Source: Amycolatopsis aidingensis | GTDB taxonomy: Bacteria; Actinomycetota; Actinomycetes; Mycobacteriales; Pseudonocardiaceae | Assembly (NCBI RefSeq): GCF_018885265.1 | Contig: NZ_CP076538.1 | Span: 1,524,001-1,588,000 of the forward strand | DNA: 64,000 nt | Reading direction: 5' to 3' | Shown: positions 53,375 through 62,054 of the stretch, piece by piece | How the letters are laid out: each line of letters starts with the position of its first letter | Position numbering within the stretch: position 1 is the stretch's first letter | Made by a program: the position numbers and the translations under genes | The notes under the pieces: model-generated | Databases searched by the model: none | What the model saw: the letters and a program-made list of their open reading frames with translations, nothing else | What the model was told of the DNA's origin: nothing

Positions 53375-53446
53375 AGCCGCCGCGAGATGGCAGCATTCCG
53401 TCCGTTGTGCCACGCATCACAACTACGCTCAGCAAGAGAGGCGGCG

Positions 53447-55240
53447 ATGCAGATGCGGAAGGCCCGAAATCCACGAACACGGATCGGGTACGCGTTCTCC
53501 GTGCTGGCCGTGGCCGCCGGCATGGTGGCTGGCAGCGCCCTGGCCGTGGAACAGCCCGCGGCCGCGGCGACGCTGGAGTCCCCACAGGACATCGTGCCGG
53601 CGCCGGTATCGGTAGAGCCCGCGGACGGGGTGGTCCACGACCTCACCGCGGACACCACGATCTACACCCAGGGGGGCTCGGCCGAGGCCAGGGCGATCGG
53701 CGAGCAACTGGCTGGCCTGCTGCGCGGATCGACCGGCTACCCGTTCCCGGTGGCCGACGCGCAGGGGCAGCCCACGGACGGTGTTTCCCTGCTGTTGTCC
53801 GGTGCGGACCCCCAGGTCGGCGCGGAGGGCTATCAGCTGGAGGTGACGGCGGAATCCGTCGTGCTGCGGGCGAACGAGGCCGCGGGCCTGTTCGCGGGCA
53901 TGCAGACCCTGCGCCAGCTGTTGCCTGCCAAGGTGGAGAGTGCCACCGAGCAGGAAGGCCCGTGGCAGCTGCCCGGGGTGTCCATCACGGACTATCCACG
54001 GTTCCACCACCGGGGCGCGATGCTCGACGTCGCGCGGCATTTCCACCCGGTGGACACGGTGAAGCGCTACATCGACCAGCTGGCCCTTTACAAGGTCAAC
54101 TACCTGCACCTGCACCTGACCGATGATCAGGGCTGGCGGCTGGTCATCGACAGCTGGCCACGGCTGGCGACCTACGGTGGCAGCACCGAGGTCGGCGGCG
54201 GTCCCGGCGGCTACTACACCAAGGCCGAGTACAGCGAGATTATCGACTACGCGGCGAGCAAGCACATCACGGTGATTCCGGAGATCGACATGCCGGGGCA
54301 CACCAACGCGGCGCTGGCCTCGTACGCGGAGCTGAACTGCGACGGGCAGGCCCCGCCGTTGCGTACCGACATCGAGGTCGGGTACAGCTCGTTGTGCATC
54401 AACAAGGAGATCACTTACGAGTTCGTGGACGACGTGATCCGCGAGCTCGCCGCGCTGACTCCCGGGCCGTACATCCACATCGGCGGGGACGAGGCCAATG
54501 CCACCACCCCGGCCGACTACCAGACGTTCATGGACCGGGTGCTGCCGATCGTCGAGAAGTACGGCAAGAAGCCGATGGGCTGGCACGACTTCATCGAGAC
54601 CACAACCGACACCGAAGCGGTTCCGCAGTTCTGGGGTACCACGACCTCGAGCCAGGCCGTTGCCGACGCGGCACAGCGGGGCAACAAGGTACTGATGTCC
54701 CCGGCGAACAAGGCCTACCTGGACATGAAGTACAACTCCAGCACCCCGCTCGGTCTCAGCTGGGCAGGCTACACCGAGGTGGACGACGCCTACGACTGGA
54801 ACCCGGGTTCCTACCTGAACGGGGTCCCGGAGTCGGCGGTGCGCGGGGTCGAAGCTCCACTGTGGAGCGAGACCATCGAGACCCCGGCGCATATCGACTA
54901 CATGGCGTTCCCGAGGTTGCCCGCGATCGCCGAGCTCGGCTGGTCGCCGTGGTCGACGCATGACTGGAACGCCTTCCGCGAGCGGCTCGGCGCCCAGGCG
55001 CCGCGCTGGGAGCAGATGGGCCTGGAGTTCTACCGTTCCCCGCAGGTTCCCTGGCGGACCGACGGTGGCGGTGAGCCAGGCGAGTGCACCGCACCCGCAT
55101 GGAACTCCTCGACCGTGTACACCGGCGGGGACCAGGTCTCGCACAACGGATACAACTGGACTGCCAAGTGGTGGACCAGGGGCGAGGAACCGGGCACCAC
55201 CGGTGAATGGGGAGTCTGGCGCAACGACGGCCCCTGCTGA
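53447..55240 (+). CDS. Secreted beta-N-acetylhexosaminidase (GH20) with C-terminal chitin-binding module
   Basis: A 597-residue enzyme: signal, GH20b domain (about 35-155, IVPAPVSVEPADG...), then the GH20 barrel with RGAMLDVARHF, LHLTDDQGWR, EIDMPGHTNAAL and the catalytic Asp348-Glu349 in HIGGDEAN. A C-terminal CBM5/12-type module (CTAPAWNSSTVYTGGDQVSHNGYNWTAKWW) follows a short linker. It releases GlcNAc from chito-oligosaccharides made by the divergent chitinase. ATG 53447 with AGAGAGGCGG upstream. Controlled with the chitinase through the dre at 53363. Confidence 0.93.
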   Translation: MQMRKARNPRTRIGYAFSVLAVAAGMVAGSALAVEQPAAAATLESPQDIVPAPVSVEPADGVVHDLTADTTIYTQGGSAEARAIGEQLAGLLRGSTGYPFPVADAQGQPTDGVSLLLSGADPQVGAEGYQLEVTAESVVLRANEAAGLFAGMQTLRQLLPAKVESATEQEGPWQLPGVSITDYPRFHHRGAMLDVARHFHPVDTVKRYIDQLALYKVNYLHLHLTDDQGWRLVIDSWPRLATYGGSTEVGGGPGGYYTKAEYSEIIDYAASKHITVIPEIDMPGHTNAALASYAELNCDGQAPPLRTDIEVGYSSLCINKEITYEFVDDVIRELAALTPGPYIHIGGDEANATTPADYQTFMDRVLPIVEKYGKKPMGWHDFIETTTDTEAVPQFWGTTTSSQAVADAAQRGNKVLMSPANKAYLDMKYNSSTPLGLSWAGYTEVDDAYDWNPGSYLNGVPESAVRGVEAPLWSETIETPAHIDYMAFPRLPAIAELGWSPWSTHDWNAFRERLGAQAPRWEQMGLEFYRSPQVPWRTDGGGEPGECTAPAWNSSTVYTGGDQVSHNGYNWTAKWWTRGEEPGTTGEWGVWRNDGPC

Positions 55241-55256
55241 GGGAGTAACGGTTCCG

Positions 55257-55293
55257 GTGGTGGGCGCCGCGCGGGAGGCGGGGCGCCCACCAC
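55257..55293 (+). terminator. Terminator hairpin after the GH20 gene
   Basis: GTGGTGGGCGCC (55257-55268) pairs perfectly with 55282-55293 around a 13-base loop, 16 bp after the stop at 55240. Confidence 0.8.
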
Positions 55294-55377
55294 AGCCGCG
55301 TACGGCGGCGAGCGTAACCGCGAAACCCGCTTCCCACCGGACGCGCAGGCCGGTTCCGCCCGGCGACCCTGGGTGCC

Positions 55378-56277
55378 ATGAGCAACCCAGTAGAGACCAC
55401 CGGGCTGACGAAGCGCTACGGCGACCTCGTGGCCGTCCAGGATCTCAACCTGACCGTGCGCCCCGGTGAGGTGTACGGCTTCCTCGGCCCCAACGGCGCT
55501 GGCAAGTCCACCACCCTGCGCATGCTGCTCGGCCTGATCCGGCCCAGCGCGGGCACCCTCGCCGTGCTCGGGCGTGGGCCCGGTCCCGGTTACCTGCGCG
55601 GGGTCGGCGCGCTGATCGAGGGGCCCGCGTTCTACCCGCATCTTTCCGGCCGGGACAACCTGCGCGTGCTCGCCGGGCACGCGGGCGTGGCCCGCGCCAG
55701 GGTGGCGGAGGTGTTGCGCGCCGTCGAGCTGACCGAGCGGGCCAGGGACCGGTACGCGACCTACTCGCTCGGGATGAAGCAGCGGCTCGGCCTCGCCGCC
55801 GCGCTGCTCAAGGATCCCCAGCTGCTCATCCTGGACGAGCCGACCAACGGCCTCGACCCGGCCGGGATGGCCGATATGCGGGTGACGATCCGCGGACTGG
55901 CCGAGACCGGCCGCACCGTCCTGCTTTCCAGCCACCTGCTGGCCGAGGTGCAGCAGACCTGCGACCGGGTCGGGGTGATCGCGGGGGGAAGGCTGGTCGC
56001 CGAGACCACGGTCGCCGAGCTGGGCTCCGGCGGCGTGTTGCGGGTGGTCGCCAGGCCCGCACGGGAGGCACGGGACCACCTGCACCGGCTGCTCGGTACC
56101 GCGGCGGTGCGCCGGGACGGGGATGCGTTCGAGCTGTCGGTGGACCCGGAGCGGGCGGCGTGGATCAACACCGAGCTGGTCGGCAGCGGCCTCGAGATCA
56201 GTGAGCTGCGCTGGTCCGAACCCGATCTGGAACGCACCTTCCTCGAGCTGACCGGAGGGCAGACCGATGCGCGCTGA
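55378..56277 (+). CDS. ABC transporter ATP-binding protein
   Basis: A 299-residue ATPase of the drug/lantibiotic exporter class: VYGFLGPNGAGKSTTLRML (Walker A), YSLGMKQRLGLA (signature), LLILDEPTNGLDP (Walker B), LLSSHLLAE (H-loop), and a 90-residue C-terminal extension. The ATG at 55378 starts MSNPVETTGLTKRYGD. It overlaps the permease gene by 11 bp. Substrate unknown. Confidence 0.92.
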   Translation: MSNPVETTGLTKRYGDLVAVQDLNLTVRPGEVYGFLGPNGAGKSTTLRMLLGLIRPSAGTLAVLGRGPGPGYLRGVGALIEGPAFYPHLSGRDNLRVLAGHAGVARARVAEVLRAVELTERARDRYATYSLGMKQRLGLAAALLKDPQLLILDEPTNGLDPAGMADMRVTIRGLAETGRTVLLSSHLLAEVQQTCDRVGVIAGGRLVAETTVAELGSGGVLRVVARPAREARDHLHRLLGTAAVRRDGDAFELSVDPERAAWINTELVGSGLEISELRWSEPDLERTFLELTGGQTDAR

Positions 56278-57091
56278 ACTTCGTGCCGAACTGAGCAAGC
56301 AGGCGCGCAGGCCGGCCTGCTGGCTGCTGCTGGCGGTGACCGTGCTGCTGAGCCTCACCTTCGGCTACCTGATCCCGTACGCCGGATACACCGGAACCGC
56401 CTCCGGCGCCCCTGCCGCCGACCGCGGCCTGGCCGCCATGCTGCCAGCCGAGTTCGTCGGAACGGCCGTGGCCGGACTGCCGGTGTTCGCCGGGGCACTG
56501 GCGTTGATCTTCGGCGTGCTGGTCGCGGGCAGCGAGTACAACTGGGAGACCTGGAAGACGGTGTTCGCCCAGCAGCCCAGCAGGCCGCGGGTGTACGCGG
56601 TCAAGGTGGCCACCGTGGCGGCAGGCTCGCTGCTGGCGGTGCTGGCCCTGCTCGGCGCGACCGCGACGGCCAGCGCGGTGATCGCCTCGCTGGAGAACCA
56701 GCCGATGAACTGGCCTTCCCTCGCCGGGATACTGCTGGGCGCGGGCGGAGGCTGGCTGGCGGCCACGATGTGGGGATCGCTCGGCATGCTGCTCGCGGTG
56801 GCCCTGCGGGCGGTCGCGCTGCCGATCGGGCTCGGCCTGGTCTGGCTGCTGGCCGTGCAGAACCTGCTGAGCAGCATCGCGGCCCCGCTGCTGGACTGGA
56901 TCGCCGATGTGCAGCGGGTGCTGCCCGGTCCGAACGTCGGCGCGCTGGTGGCCGGGCTCGGCGCACCGGCCGGAACCCCCGGGGTGGAGGCCATCGTCGG
57001 CGCGGGCCAGGCCGCGGCCGTGGTCGCCGGGTACTTGCTGGTCTGCTGTGCCGCGGGTGGCTGGCTGCTCGCCCGCCGGGACATCACCTAG
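56267..57091 (+). CDS. ABC-2 type permease
   Basis: A 274-residue membrane protein with six hydrophobic segments. SEYNWETWKTVFAQQPSRPRVYAVKV is the coupling region seen in lantibiotic-immunity and bacitracin-type permeases. It starts inside the ATPase gene (overlap 11 bp), so the two are coupled and form one exporter. A strong hairpin follows at 57102. Confidence 0.86.
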   Translation: MRAELRAELSKQARRPACWLLLAVTVLLSLTFGYLIPYAGYTGTASGAPAADRGLAAMLPAEFVGTAVAGLPVFAGALALIFGVLVAGSEYNWETWKTVFAQQPSRPRVYAVKVATVAAGSLLAVLALLGATATASAVIASLENQPMNWPSLAGILLGAGGGWLAATMWGSLGMLLAVALRAVALPIGLGLVWLLAVQNLLSSIAAPLLDWIADVQRVLPGPNVGALVAGLGAPAGTPGVEAIVGAGQAAAVVAGYLLVCCAAGGWLLARRDIT

Positions 57092-57101
57092 CAAGCACGC
57101 G

Positions 57102-57153
57102 CACCGGCCGGACCCGGCGGCCCCACCGCGGGGAGCGCCGGGCCCGGCCGGTG
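57102..57153. terminator. Bidirectional terminator between convergent genes
   Basis: CACCGGCCGG (57102-57111) pairs with 57144-57153; after one mismatch CCCGGCG pairs with CGCCGGG, and a further short C/G stem closes the loop. It sits between the permease stop (57091) and the protease stop (57163). Confidence 0.8.
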
Positions 57154-57162
57154 GCCGGGTCG

Positions 57163-58317
57163 TCAGGAACGGGTCAGGGCCACGCCGTAGTGGTTGGCGG
57201 CGTCGACCACCGGCTGGTAGTAGGAGTAGTAGCCGGTGGCGTTGTCACCCTCGTTGAACCCGCATTCCGAGCCGATCGGGCCGCCGGAGGTCATGCCCTG
57301 GGCGGTGTTGCCCGCGATGTAGGCGCCGCCGCTGTCCCCGCCCTCGGTGCAGACGGTGGACCTGGCAAGGCCGCGGGTCGTGACGCTCTCGCCGCTGTAG
57401 CGGACACTCTGGTTGTAGTGCGTGATCTCGCCGCAGGTCCAGCCGGTGGTGTTGCCTGCCTTGCACAGGTGCGTGCCGATCGGCGCCTTCGAGCTTCCGG
57501 TGACGGCGACGGTCCGGCCGGTCCTGGTGTCCACGTAGCCGCGGCCGGTGTCCTCGGAGTCGATGTCCATCAGGCCCATGTCGGTGCTGGGGAACTCGCT
57601 CGCGACACCCTGGCCGAGGTGGTTACCCGCGGCGTCGTAGATGTCCGGGTTGCCGGAGACGCAGTGTCCCGCGGTGAGCATCACGTTGTTACCGTCCGAA
57701 GTGGTGCCGGGAAAACCGAGCGTGCAGTTCGTGCCGGGAACGAGATCCATGATCTGGCCGGGGATCACGTCGGCGGTGGGCGTGTTCTGCGGCCCGGTGT
57801 GGACGCTCACCCCCGGCACGGCGTCCAGCCGCTCGATCAGGCCCGCGCTGGCCCCCGGCTGGACCGTGACGGTCACCGTGTCGGACACCAGGTCGGGTCC
57901 CCAGGAGCGGACCTGGTCGAGGTCGGCGCCGATCACCGACTCCAGCGAGTCACTGATCGCGTTCAGCCGCTGGGCACCCCGCACACCGGTGCGCGCCTTC
58001 AGCCCTTCGGCGCCGACAGCGCGGGCCGAGGCGGTGTCCGCGACGTTCACCACGAGTGAGCCCGCGGAGTCGAAGAACGCTCCGTCGGTCGCGACCCCGC
58101 GTTGCCGGACCTCGGCCAGCGCGGCGGTCAGCGCGCGCTCACGGTTCAGGGTGTCGGCGGCCTGCTCGGTGCTGACATCCAGGTGGTCAGCTAGGGCACG
58201 CAGCATCGCCGGGTCGTACGAAGGGGTTTCCGGGGCGGCGGCCGCCGAGGGGCTGAACAGCGCCGCGCCGAGTACGGCACTCACCATCGCGACAGCGACA
58301 GGACCGGTTTTCCTCAT
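57163..58317 (-). CDS. Secreted S1 protease, streptogrisin / alpha-lytic type with pro-domain
   Basis: A 384-residue pre-pro-protease. The signal (MRKTGPVAVAMVSAVLGAAL) is followed by a pro-region of about 150 residues (RERALTAALAEVRQRGVATDGAFFDSAGSLVVNVADTA and later VTVTVQPGASAGLIERLDAVPGV) of the alpha-lytic type needed for folding. The mature enzyme has the triad His218 (TAGHCV), an Asp in STDMGLMDID and Ser329 (GGDSGGAY), with paired cysteines. ATG 58317 starts the signal peptide; an upstream frame extension is not supported. Confidence 0.92.
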   Translation of the reverse strand: MRKTGPVAVAMVSAVLGAALFSPSAAAAPETPSYDPAMLRALADHLDVSTEQAADTLNRERALTAALAEVRQRGVATDGAFFDSAGSLVVNVADTASARAVGAEGLKARTGVRGAQRLNAISDSLESVIGADLDQVRSWGPDLVSDTVTVTVQPGASAGLIERLDAVPGVSVHTGPQNTPTADVIPGQIMDLVPGTNCTLGFPGTTSDGNNVMLTAGHCVSGNPDIYDAAGNHLGQGVASEFPSTDMGLMDIDSEDTGRGYVDTRTGRTVAVTGSSKAPIGTHLCKAGNTTGWTCGEITHYNQSVRYSGESVTTRGLARSTVCTEGGDSGGAYIAGNTAQGMTSGGPIGSECGFNEGDNATGYYSYYQPVVDAANHYGVALTRS

Positions 58318-58493
58318 GAGTTCCACTTTCGATAGCAGGGGCGTGGAAAGGCGCAATGACACGGAAACGGCCCGGTAATGAAATGCTCCCGCTGGCGGGC
58401 CGATCCCGCGCCTACTACGCCCGATTCGTCCGTCCGTCCTTTTCGGCCGGACGATTCATGAGGTTAAAAATTCCGATCCGGTCGGCAGTACCA

Positions 58494-58528
58494 ACGAAAG
58501 TCTTGTCAGACCATGTCCAGACTTTCGT
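58494..58528. repeat. Inverted repeat upstream of the S1 protease
   Basis: ACGAAAGTCT (58494-58503) and its exact complement (58519-58528) flank a 15-base loop containing further AGAC/GTCT copies. It is about 180 bp upstream of the protease start in a 267-bp gene-free stretch, so it could be an operator or a second terminator for the gene at 58585. Confidence 0.5.
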
Positions 58529-58538
58529 CGGGTATTTC

Positions 58539-58584
58539 CGGCTCAGCCGTCATACCGGGAGGACCCGGCGGCTCGGCTGAGCCG
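58539..58584 (-). terminator. Hairpin directly after the small membrane protein gene
   Basis: CGGCTCAGCCG (58539-58549) pairs perfectly with 58574-58584. The right arm abuts the stop codon at 58585 of the leftward gene. Confidence 0.65.
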
Positions 58585-58854
58585 TCAGCCCGCCCGGGTA
58601 GGGTTGTTGCCCTGTTCGTGTTGCCGTTGCTCGGCCATGGCGTGTGCGCCGAGCAGGGCGGCGACCGCCAGCAGCGCGATACCGCCGCCGATGCACAGTG
58701 GCACGCTCAGCCCGATACCGCTAAGGCTCGGACCGTCCAGCACGATCGCAAGCAGGAAGAGCACGGCGGCGAACACACCACATACCGTGGCATGCAGCCA
58801 ATCCACATCGGGGCGGTCGTTCACCGCGAACTGCCCGGAAGGCACGCCAACCAT
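58585..58854 (-). CDS. Small two-helix membrane protein
   Basis: An 89-residue protein with two hydrophobic segments (ATVCGVFAAVLFLLAIVLD and LCIGGGIALLAVAALLGAHAMA) and a polar Gln/Asn/Arg tail. A canonical AGGAGG lies before ATG 58854, strong evidence that it is translated. No family was recognised. It lies just after the DUF222/HNH gene on the same strand (25 bp) and may share its transcript. Confidence 0.7.
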   Translation of the reverse strand: MVGVPSGQFAVNDRPDVDWLHATVCGVFAAVLFLLAIVLDGPSLSGIGLSVPLCIGGGIALLAVAALLGAHAMAEQRQHEQGNNPTRAG

Positions 58855-58879
58855 GTTCCAACCTCCTGATCGACGGTTG

Positions 58880-60202
58880 TCACAGCGTGGATATCCCGAT
58901 GACCTCAGTGTCCGCCGCTCGCGGGCCCGCGCGCAACATGACACTGCGCCAGCCCTCAAGTCCCAGCCCCTGGCGGTGGAGGAGGTTGCGTCTGGGTCTT
59001 CGCTCGGGGTCCAGGAACGTGGGTGGGATGAGTTCGGGTAGTCCGTTGCGTATGCGCATTGACCAGTCGGTGTGGTGGATGAGGTTGTGGTGGTACCAGC
59101 ACAGCAGGGTGAGGTTGTGTAGGGCGGTGGGTCCTCCGAGGGCCCATGGGGTGACGTGGTGGGCGTGGCATGGTTTGGGTTTTCTGCGGCAGCCGGGGAA
59201 GGTGCATCCGCGGTCGCGCAGGATCAAGGCTCTGCGGATGGCCAGGGGTACGGTGCGGGTGCGTTGTCCGATGTCGAGGATCTCGCCTCGCCCGCCCAGG
59301 ACGGCGGGCACGACGTAGGAGTCGCAGGCCATCCGCCGGATTTGGGCGGCGGAGTAGGACTCCTGTCCGTGTAGTAGCCCGTATCCGGTGCCGTGTTTGA
59401 GGTCGTCGAGGGTGATGGTCACCATGACGGTGAAGGGTTCGCCCGCTTCGGTGGGTCCTTCTTCGGGGCATCCGGCTGCCACGCGCAGCACGTCGGCGAA
59501 CGCGTCCCCTTGCCGCTGGAACTTGCTGCGCCGGTCCGGTTCGTCTGTGGTGCTGGCGGGTTTGGCGCGGGGTTCGATCAGCCCGGTCAGTACCGCGGCG
59601 GTTTCGGCGTCCAGCTCGAAGGTGCCGCGGAGTCGTCCGCCGCGGGTTTCGCGCCAGTCCAGGGAGCGTTCCGGCCGGGCCAGTTCCTCCTCGCTCGGTG
59701 GGTTCCCGTCCTGGTCCAGCCGCGCCAGAATCTCTTTACCCAGGGCGGTGACGGTGTGGGGTTCGTACTCCCGCGCCGCCTTGGTCAGCAGCGCCTCGGC
59801 ATGCTCCCGATCCGGCAGGCTGACCGGCTGCGGGAAGCGGGCGATGGTGGCGCGGATGGTCTCGATGTGCTCCGGCCCGATCACGCCCTCGGCCGCGGCG
59901 GCACCGACCTCGGGCAGGTCGGGCTCCAAGGGTATCCCACCCGGGCCGTAGCGCCGCACCACCGCCCGCGCATGGGCCACGCGCTGGCGGGCGTCGTAGG
60001 CGTTGAGCCGCAGGATCTCCCGGGTCAACGTCGGCAGGTCGCGGTAGCCCTGCTGGCTGGCTGTGTCGCGGCCGTCGAGTTCGGCCAGGACCGCCAGCTC
60101 CCGGGCGTACAGAGCTCGCCGCTGCTGTTCGAGGTCGCCCAGCGCGGTCAGGAGTTCCTCCTCGCTCATGCGGGAGGTGTCGATGCCGAAGGTCCTGGTC
60201 AC
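58880..60202 (-). CDS. DUF222 / HNH endonuclease domain protein (second copy)
   Basis: A 440-residue 13E12-family protein: N-terminal DUF222 (EEELLTALGDLEQQRRALYARELAVLAELDGRD, AYDARQRVAHARAVVRR), a central Asp/Glu-rich part, and an HNH motif CTFPGCRRKPKPCHAHHVTPWALGGPTALHNLTLLCWYHHNLIHH. Only the overall plan is shared with the protein at 17074, so it is not a recent duplicate. GTG 60202 follows TAGTCT by six bases, a leaderless arrangement. The 3' third uses more T/A-ending codons than neighbouring genes. Confidence 0.87.
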   Translation of the reverse strand: MTRTFGIDTSRMSEEELLTALGDLEQQRRALYARELAVLAELDGRDTASQQGYRDLPTLTREILRLNAYDARQRVAHARAVVRRYGPGGIPLEPDLPEVGAAAAEGVIGPEHIETIRATIARFPQPVSLPDREHAEALLTKAAREYEPHTVTALGKEILARLDQDGNPPSEEELARPERSLDWRETRGGRLRGTFELDAETAAVLTGLIEPRAKPASTTDEPDRRSKFQRQGDAFADVLRVAAGCPEEGPTEAGEPFTVMVTITLDDLKHGTGYGLLHGQESYSAAQIRRMACDSYVVPAVLGGRGEILDIGQRTRTVPLAIRRALILRDRGCTFPGCRRKPKPCHAHHVTPWALGGPTALHNLTLLCWYHHNLIHHTDWSMRIRNGLPELIPPTFLDPERRPRRNLLHRQGLGLEGWRSVMLRAGPRAADTEVIGISTL

Positions 60203-60309
60203 AACCCCAGACTACCGCGATATCGACCACATGTTCGATACACGATCAGGTGATACGAGGTGGGCCGGACCCGTTTCGGCGTCGGCATGCCGTGGGTACT
60301 CCTGAGTTC

Positions 60310-61341
60310 GTGAGCAGACTGAGCTTTGCCGCTGTCTCGCTGTGCTGCGCGGCCGTGACCCTGGTCGGCTGCACCGGTGAGCCCGGCGAGAACGCGGCGG
60401 GAGACCCGGGGACCCAGCAGAACACCGCACCCGCGCAGGGTGAAGGGATCGGTGCGAGCTATGCCAATGTCGTGGAGCAGGTGGCGCCGTCGGTGGTGAC
60501 GGTGCGCACCGAGCGGGGCGTCGGCAGTGGCGTGGTGTTCCGCGAGGATGTGGTGCTGACCAACCGGCATGTGGTGGCGGGCCGTTCCAGCGTGCGCATC
60601 GGGTTCGCGGACGGTACCGAGTCCGCGGGCGAGGTGCTGGCCACGGACCGGATCACCGACCTCGCCGTGATCCGTACCGAGCGGGCCGGGCTGCCGGTCG
60701 CCAAGTTCCGGACCGAACTGCCCCGGCCCGGCGACCGGGTACTCGCCCTTGGCAGCCCGCTCGGCCTGCAGAACACCGTGACCGCGGGCATCGTGTCCGG
60801 GCTGCACCGGGAGGTTCCCGGTGCGTCGAGCCGTACGCACGCGCTGGTGGACCTGATCCAGACCGACGCCCCGATCTCCCCTGGCAACTCCGGCGGCGCG
60901 CTCGTGGACGTCCAGGGCAGGGTGATCGGCATCAACGAGGCGTACCTGCCGCCGGAGAGCGGTGCGGTGTCCATCGGATTCGCCATCCCCTCGGCCACCG
61001 CCCAGGAGGTGGCCAAGCAGTTGCTGGCCGACGGCACGGCCGAGCATCCCTACCTCGGCGTGTCGCTGGCGCAGCTCACGCCCTCGATCCGGGAACAGCT
61101 CGGCGTACAGGTCGAGCAGGGCGCGCTGGTGCAGCGGGTCGAGGAGGGTGGTCCGGCCGCCAAGGCGGGACTGCGCACCGGCGACGTGATCGTCCAGTTC
61201 GGCGACACCAAGGTGGCCGCCGTGGAAGACGTGCTCGGCGCCCTGCGCGGTACGGAACCGGGCCAGCAGGTGACCCTCACCGTGGCCAGGGGCTCCGAGC
61301 GCCAGCAGATCGAGGTAACCGTCGGCACCCGGTCCGGCTGA
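60310..61341 (+). CDS. HtrA/DegQ-like S1C serine protease, lipoprotein
   Basis: A 343-residue protease. The start VSRLSFAAVSLCCAAVTLVGC carries a lipobox (LVGC), so it is probably anchored outside the membrane. The triad is His87 (TNRHVV), Asp117 (ITDLAVI) and Ser194 (PGNSGGA). A single PDZ domain covers about residues 250-340 (YLGVSLAQLTPSI through GLRTGDVIVQFGD). Such proteases degrade or refold damaged envelope proteins. GTG 60310 is chosen for the lipoprotein signal. An ECF sigma/anti-sigma pair lies convergent next to it. Confidence 0.9.
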   Translation: MSRLSFAAVSLCCAAVTLVGCTGEPGENAAGDPGTQQNTAPAQGEGIGASYANVVEQVAPSVVTVRTERGVGSGVVFREDVVLTNRHVVAGRSSVRIGFADGTESAGEVLATDRITDLAVIRTERAGLPVAKFRTELPRPGDRVLALGSPLGLQNTVTAGIVSGLHREVPGASSRTHALVDLIQTDAPISPGNSGGALVDVQGRVIGINEAYLPPESGAVSIGFAIPSATAQEVAKQLLADGTAEHPYLGVSLAQLTPSIREQLGVQVEQGALVQRVEEGGPAAKAGLRTGDVIVQFGDTKVAAVEDVLGALRGTEPGQQVTLTVARGSERQQIEVTVGTRSG

Positions 61342-61346
61342 TCGCA

Positions 61347-62054
61347 TCAGGTCGGCGCGGACACGAACCGGGCACCGGACACGTTCGTCACCTCGATCGC
61401 GGTGACCTCGGAGGGCCGCACGATCGCCGAGCCGTCCAGGGTGGTGCCCTCCGCGGCGCCCTTAGCGGACACCACCCAGCTGCCCGCGATCCGGCGCTTG
61501 CCCTCCTTGTCCACCACCAGCAGCAGGCACTTCTCGCCGGCCGGGATGCCGCTGACCGAGGCGTTCACCCGCACCCAGCCTGCCGCTGGCGTCACCCTGG
61601 CGGTCATCCGGGCGCCGGTCTCCGGATCGGTCCCGGAGACCACCTGGGTACCTTCCGGCAGCGCGGTACCGGTCACCGATGGCGGCTGGGCCACATTCGT
61701 CGTGCCCGTCGAGTTCTGCCCGACCAGGAAACCCACCGCCAGCACGAGGCCCACCACGATCGCCGCGGCGACGCCGGTGAGCAGCCTGCCGCGGGTCCGG
61801 CCCGCCACCGCCTCCCTGCGGACCTGCCGCAGGGTGCGGCCCAGCACCAGTTCACTGCTCTCCGGCGGGCCGTGCAACAGAGCCTCCGCCGGGAGCTCGC
61901 CCATCATCTCTCGTACCTCCATGAGCCCTTCGAGCTCGGCGCGGCAGGTCGGGCAGCTCGCGAGGTGCTGCTGGACGGCCCGCGCCTCGGCCTCGTCGAG
62001 CGTGCCGAGCGCGTACGCCCCGAGTAGCGGTGCCTGGTGTCCCTGGCCGGTCAT
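61347..62054 (-). CDS. Anti-sigma factor, zinc-finger type with RskA-like C-terminus
   Basis: A 235-residue protein: N-terminal zinc anti-sigma motif (AYALGTLDEAEARAVQQHLASCPTCRAELEGL, the HxxxCxxC ligands), one membrane helix (LLTGVAAAIVVGLVLAVGFLVG), and an extracytoplasmic RskA-like beta domain. It should hold the ECF sigma factor at the membrane until a signal leads to its proteolysis. Its ATG overlaps the sigma stop by four bases, confirming the pair. Confidence 0.9.
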   Translation of the reverse strand: MTGQGHQAPLLGAYALGTLDEAEARAVQQHLASCPTCRAELEGLMEVREMMGELPAEALLHGPPESSELVLGRTLRQVRREAVAGRTRGRLLTGVAAAIVVGLVLAVGFLVGQNSTGTTNVAQPPSVTGTALPEGTQVVSGTDPETGARMTARVTPAAGWVRVNASVSGIPAGEKCLLLVVDKEGKRRIAGSWVVSAKGAAEGTTLDGSAIVRPSEVTAIEVTNVSGARFVSAPT

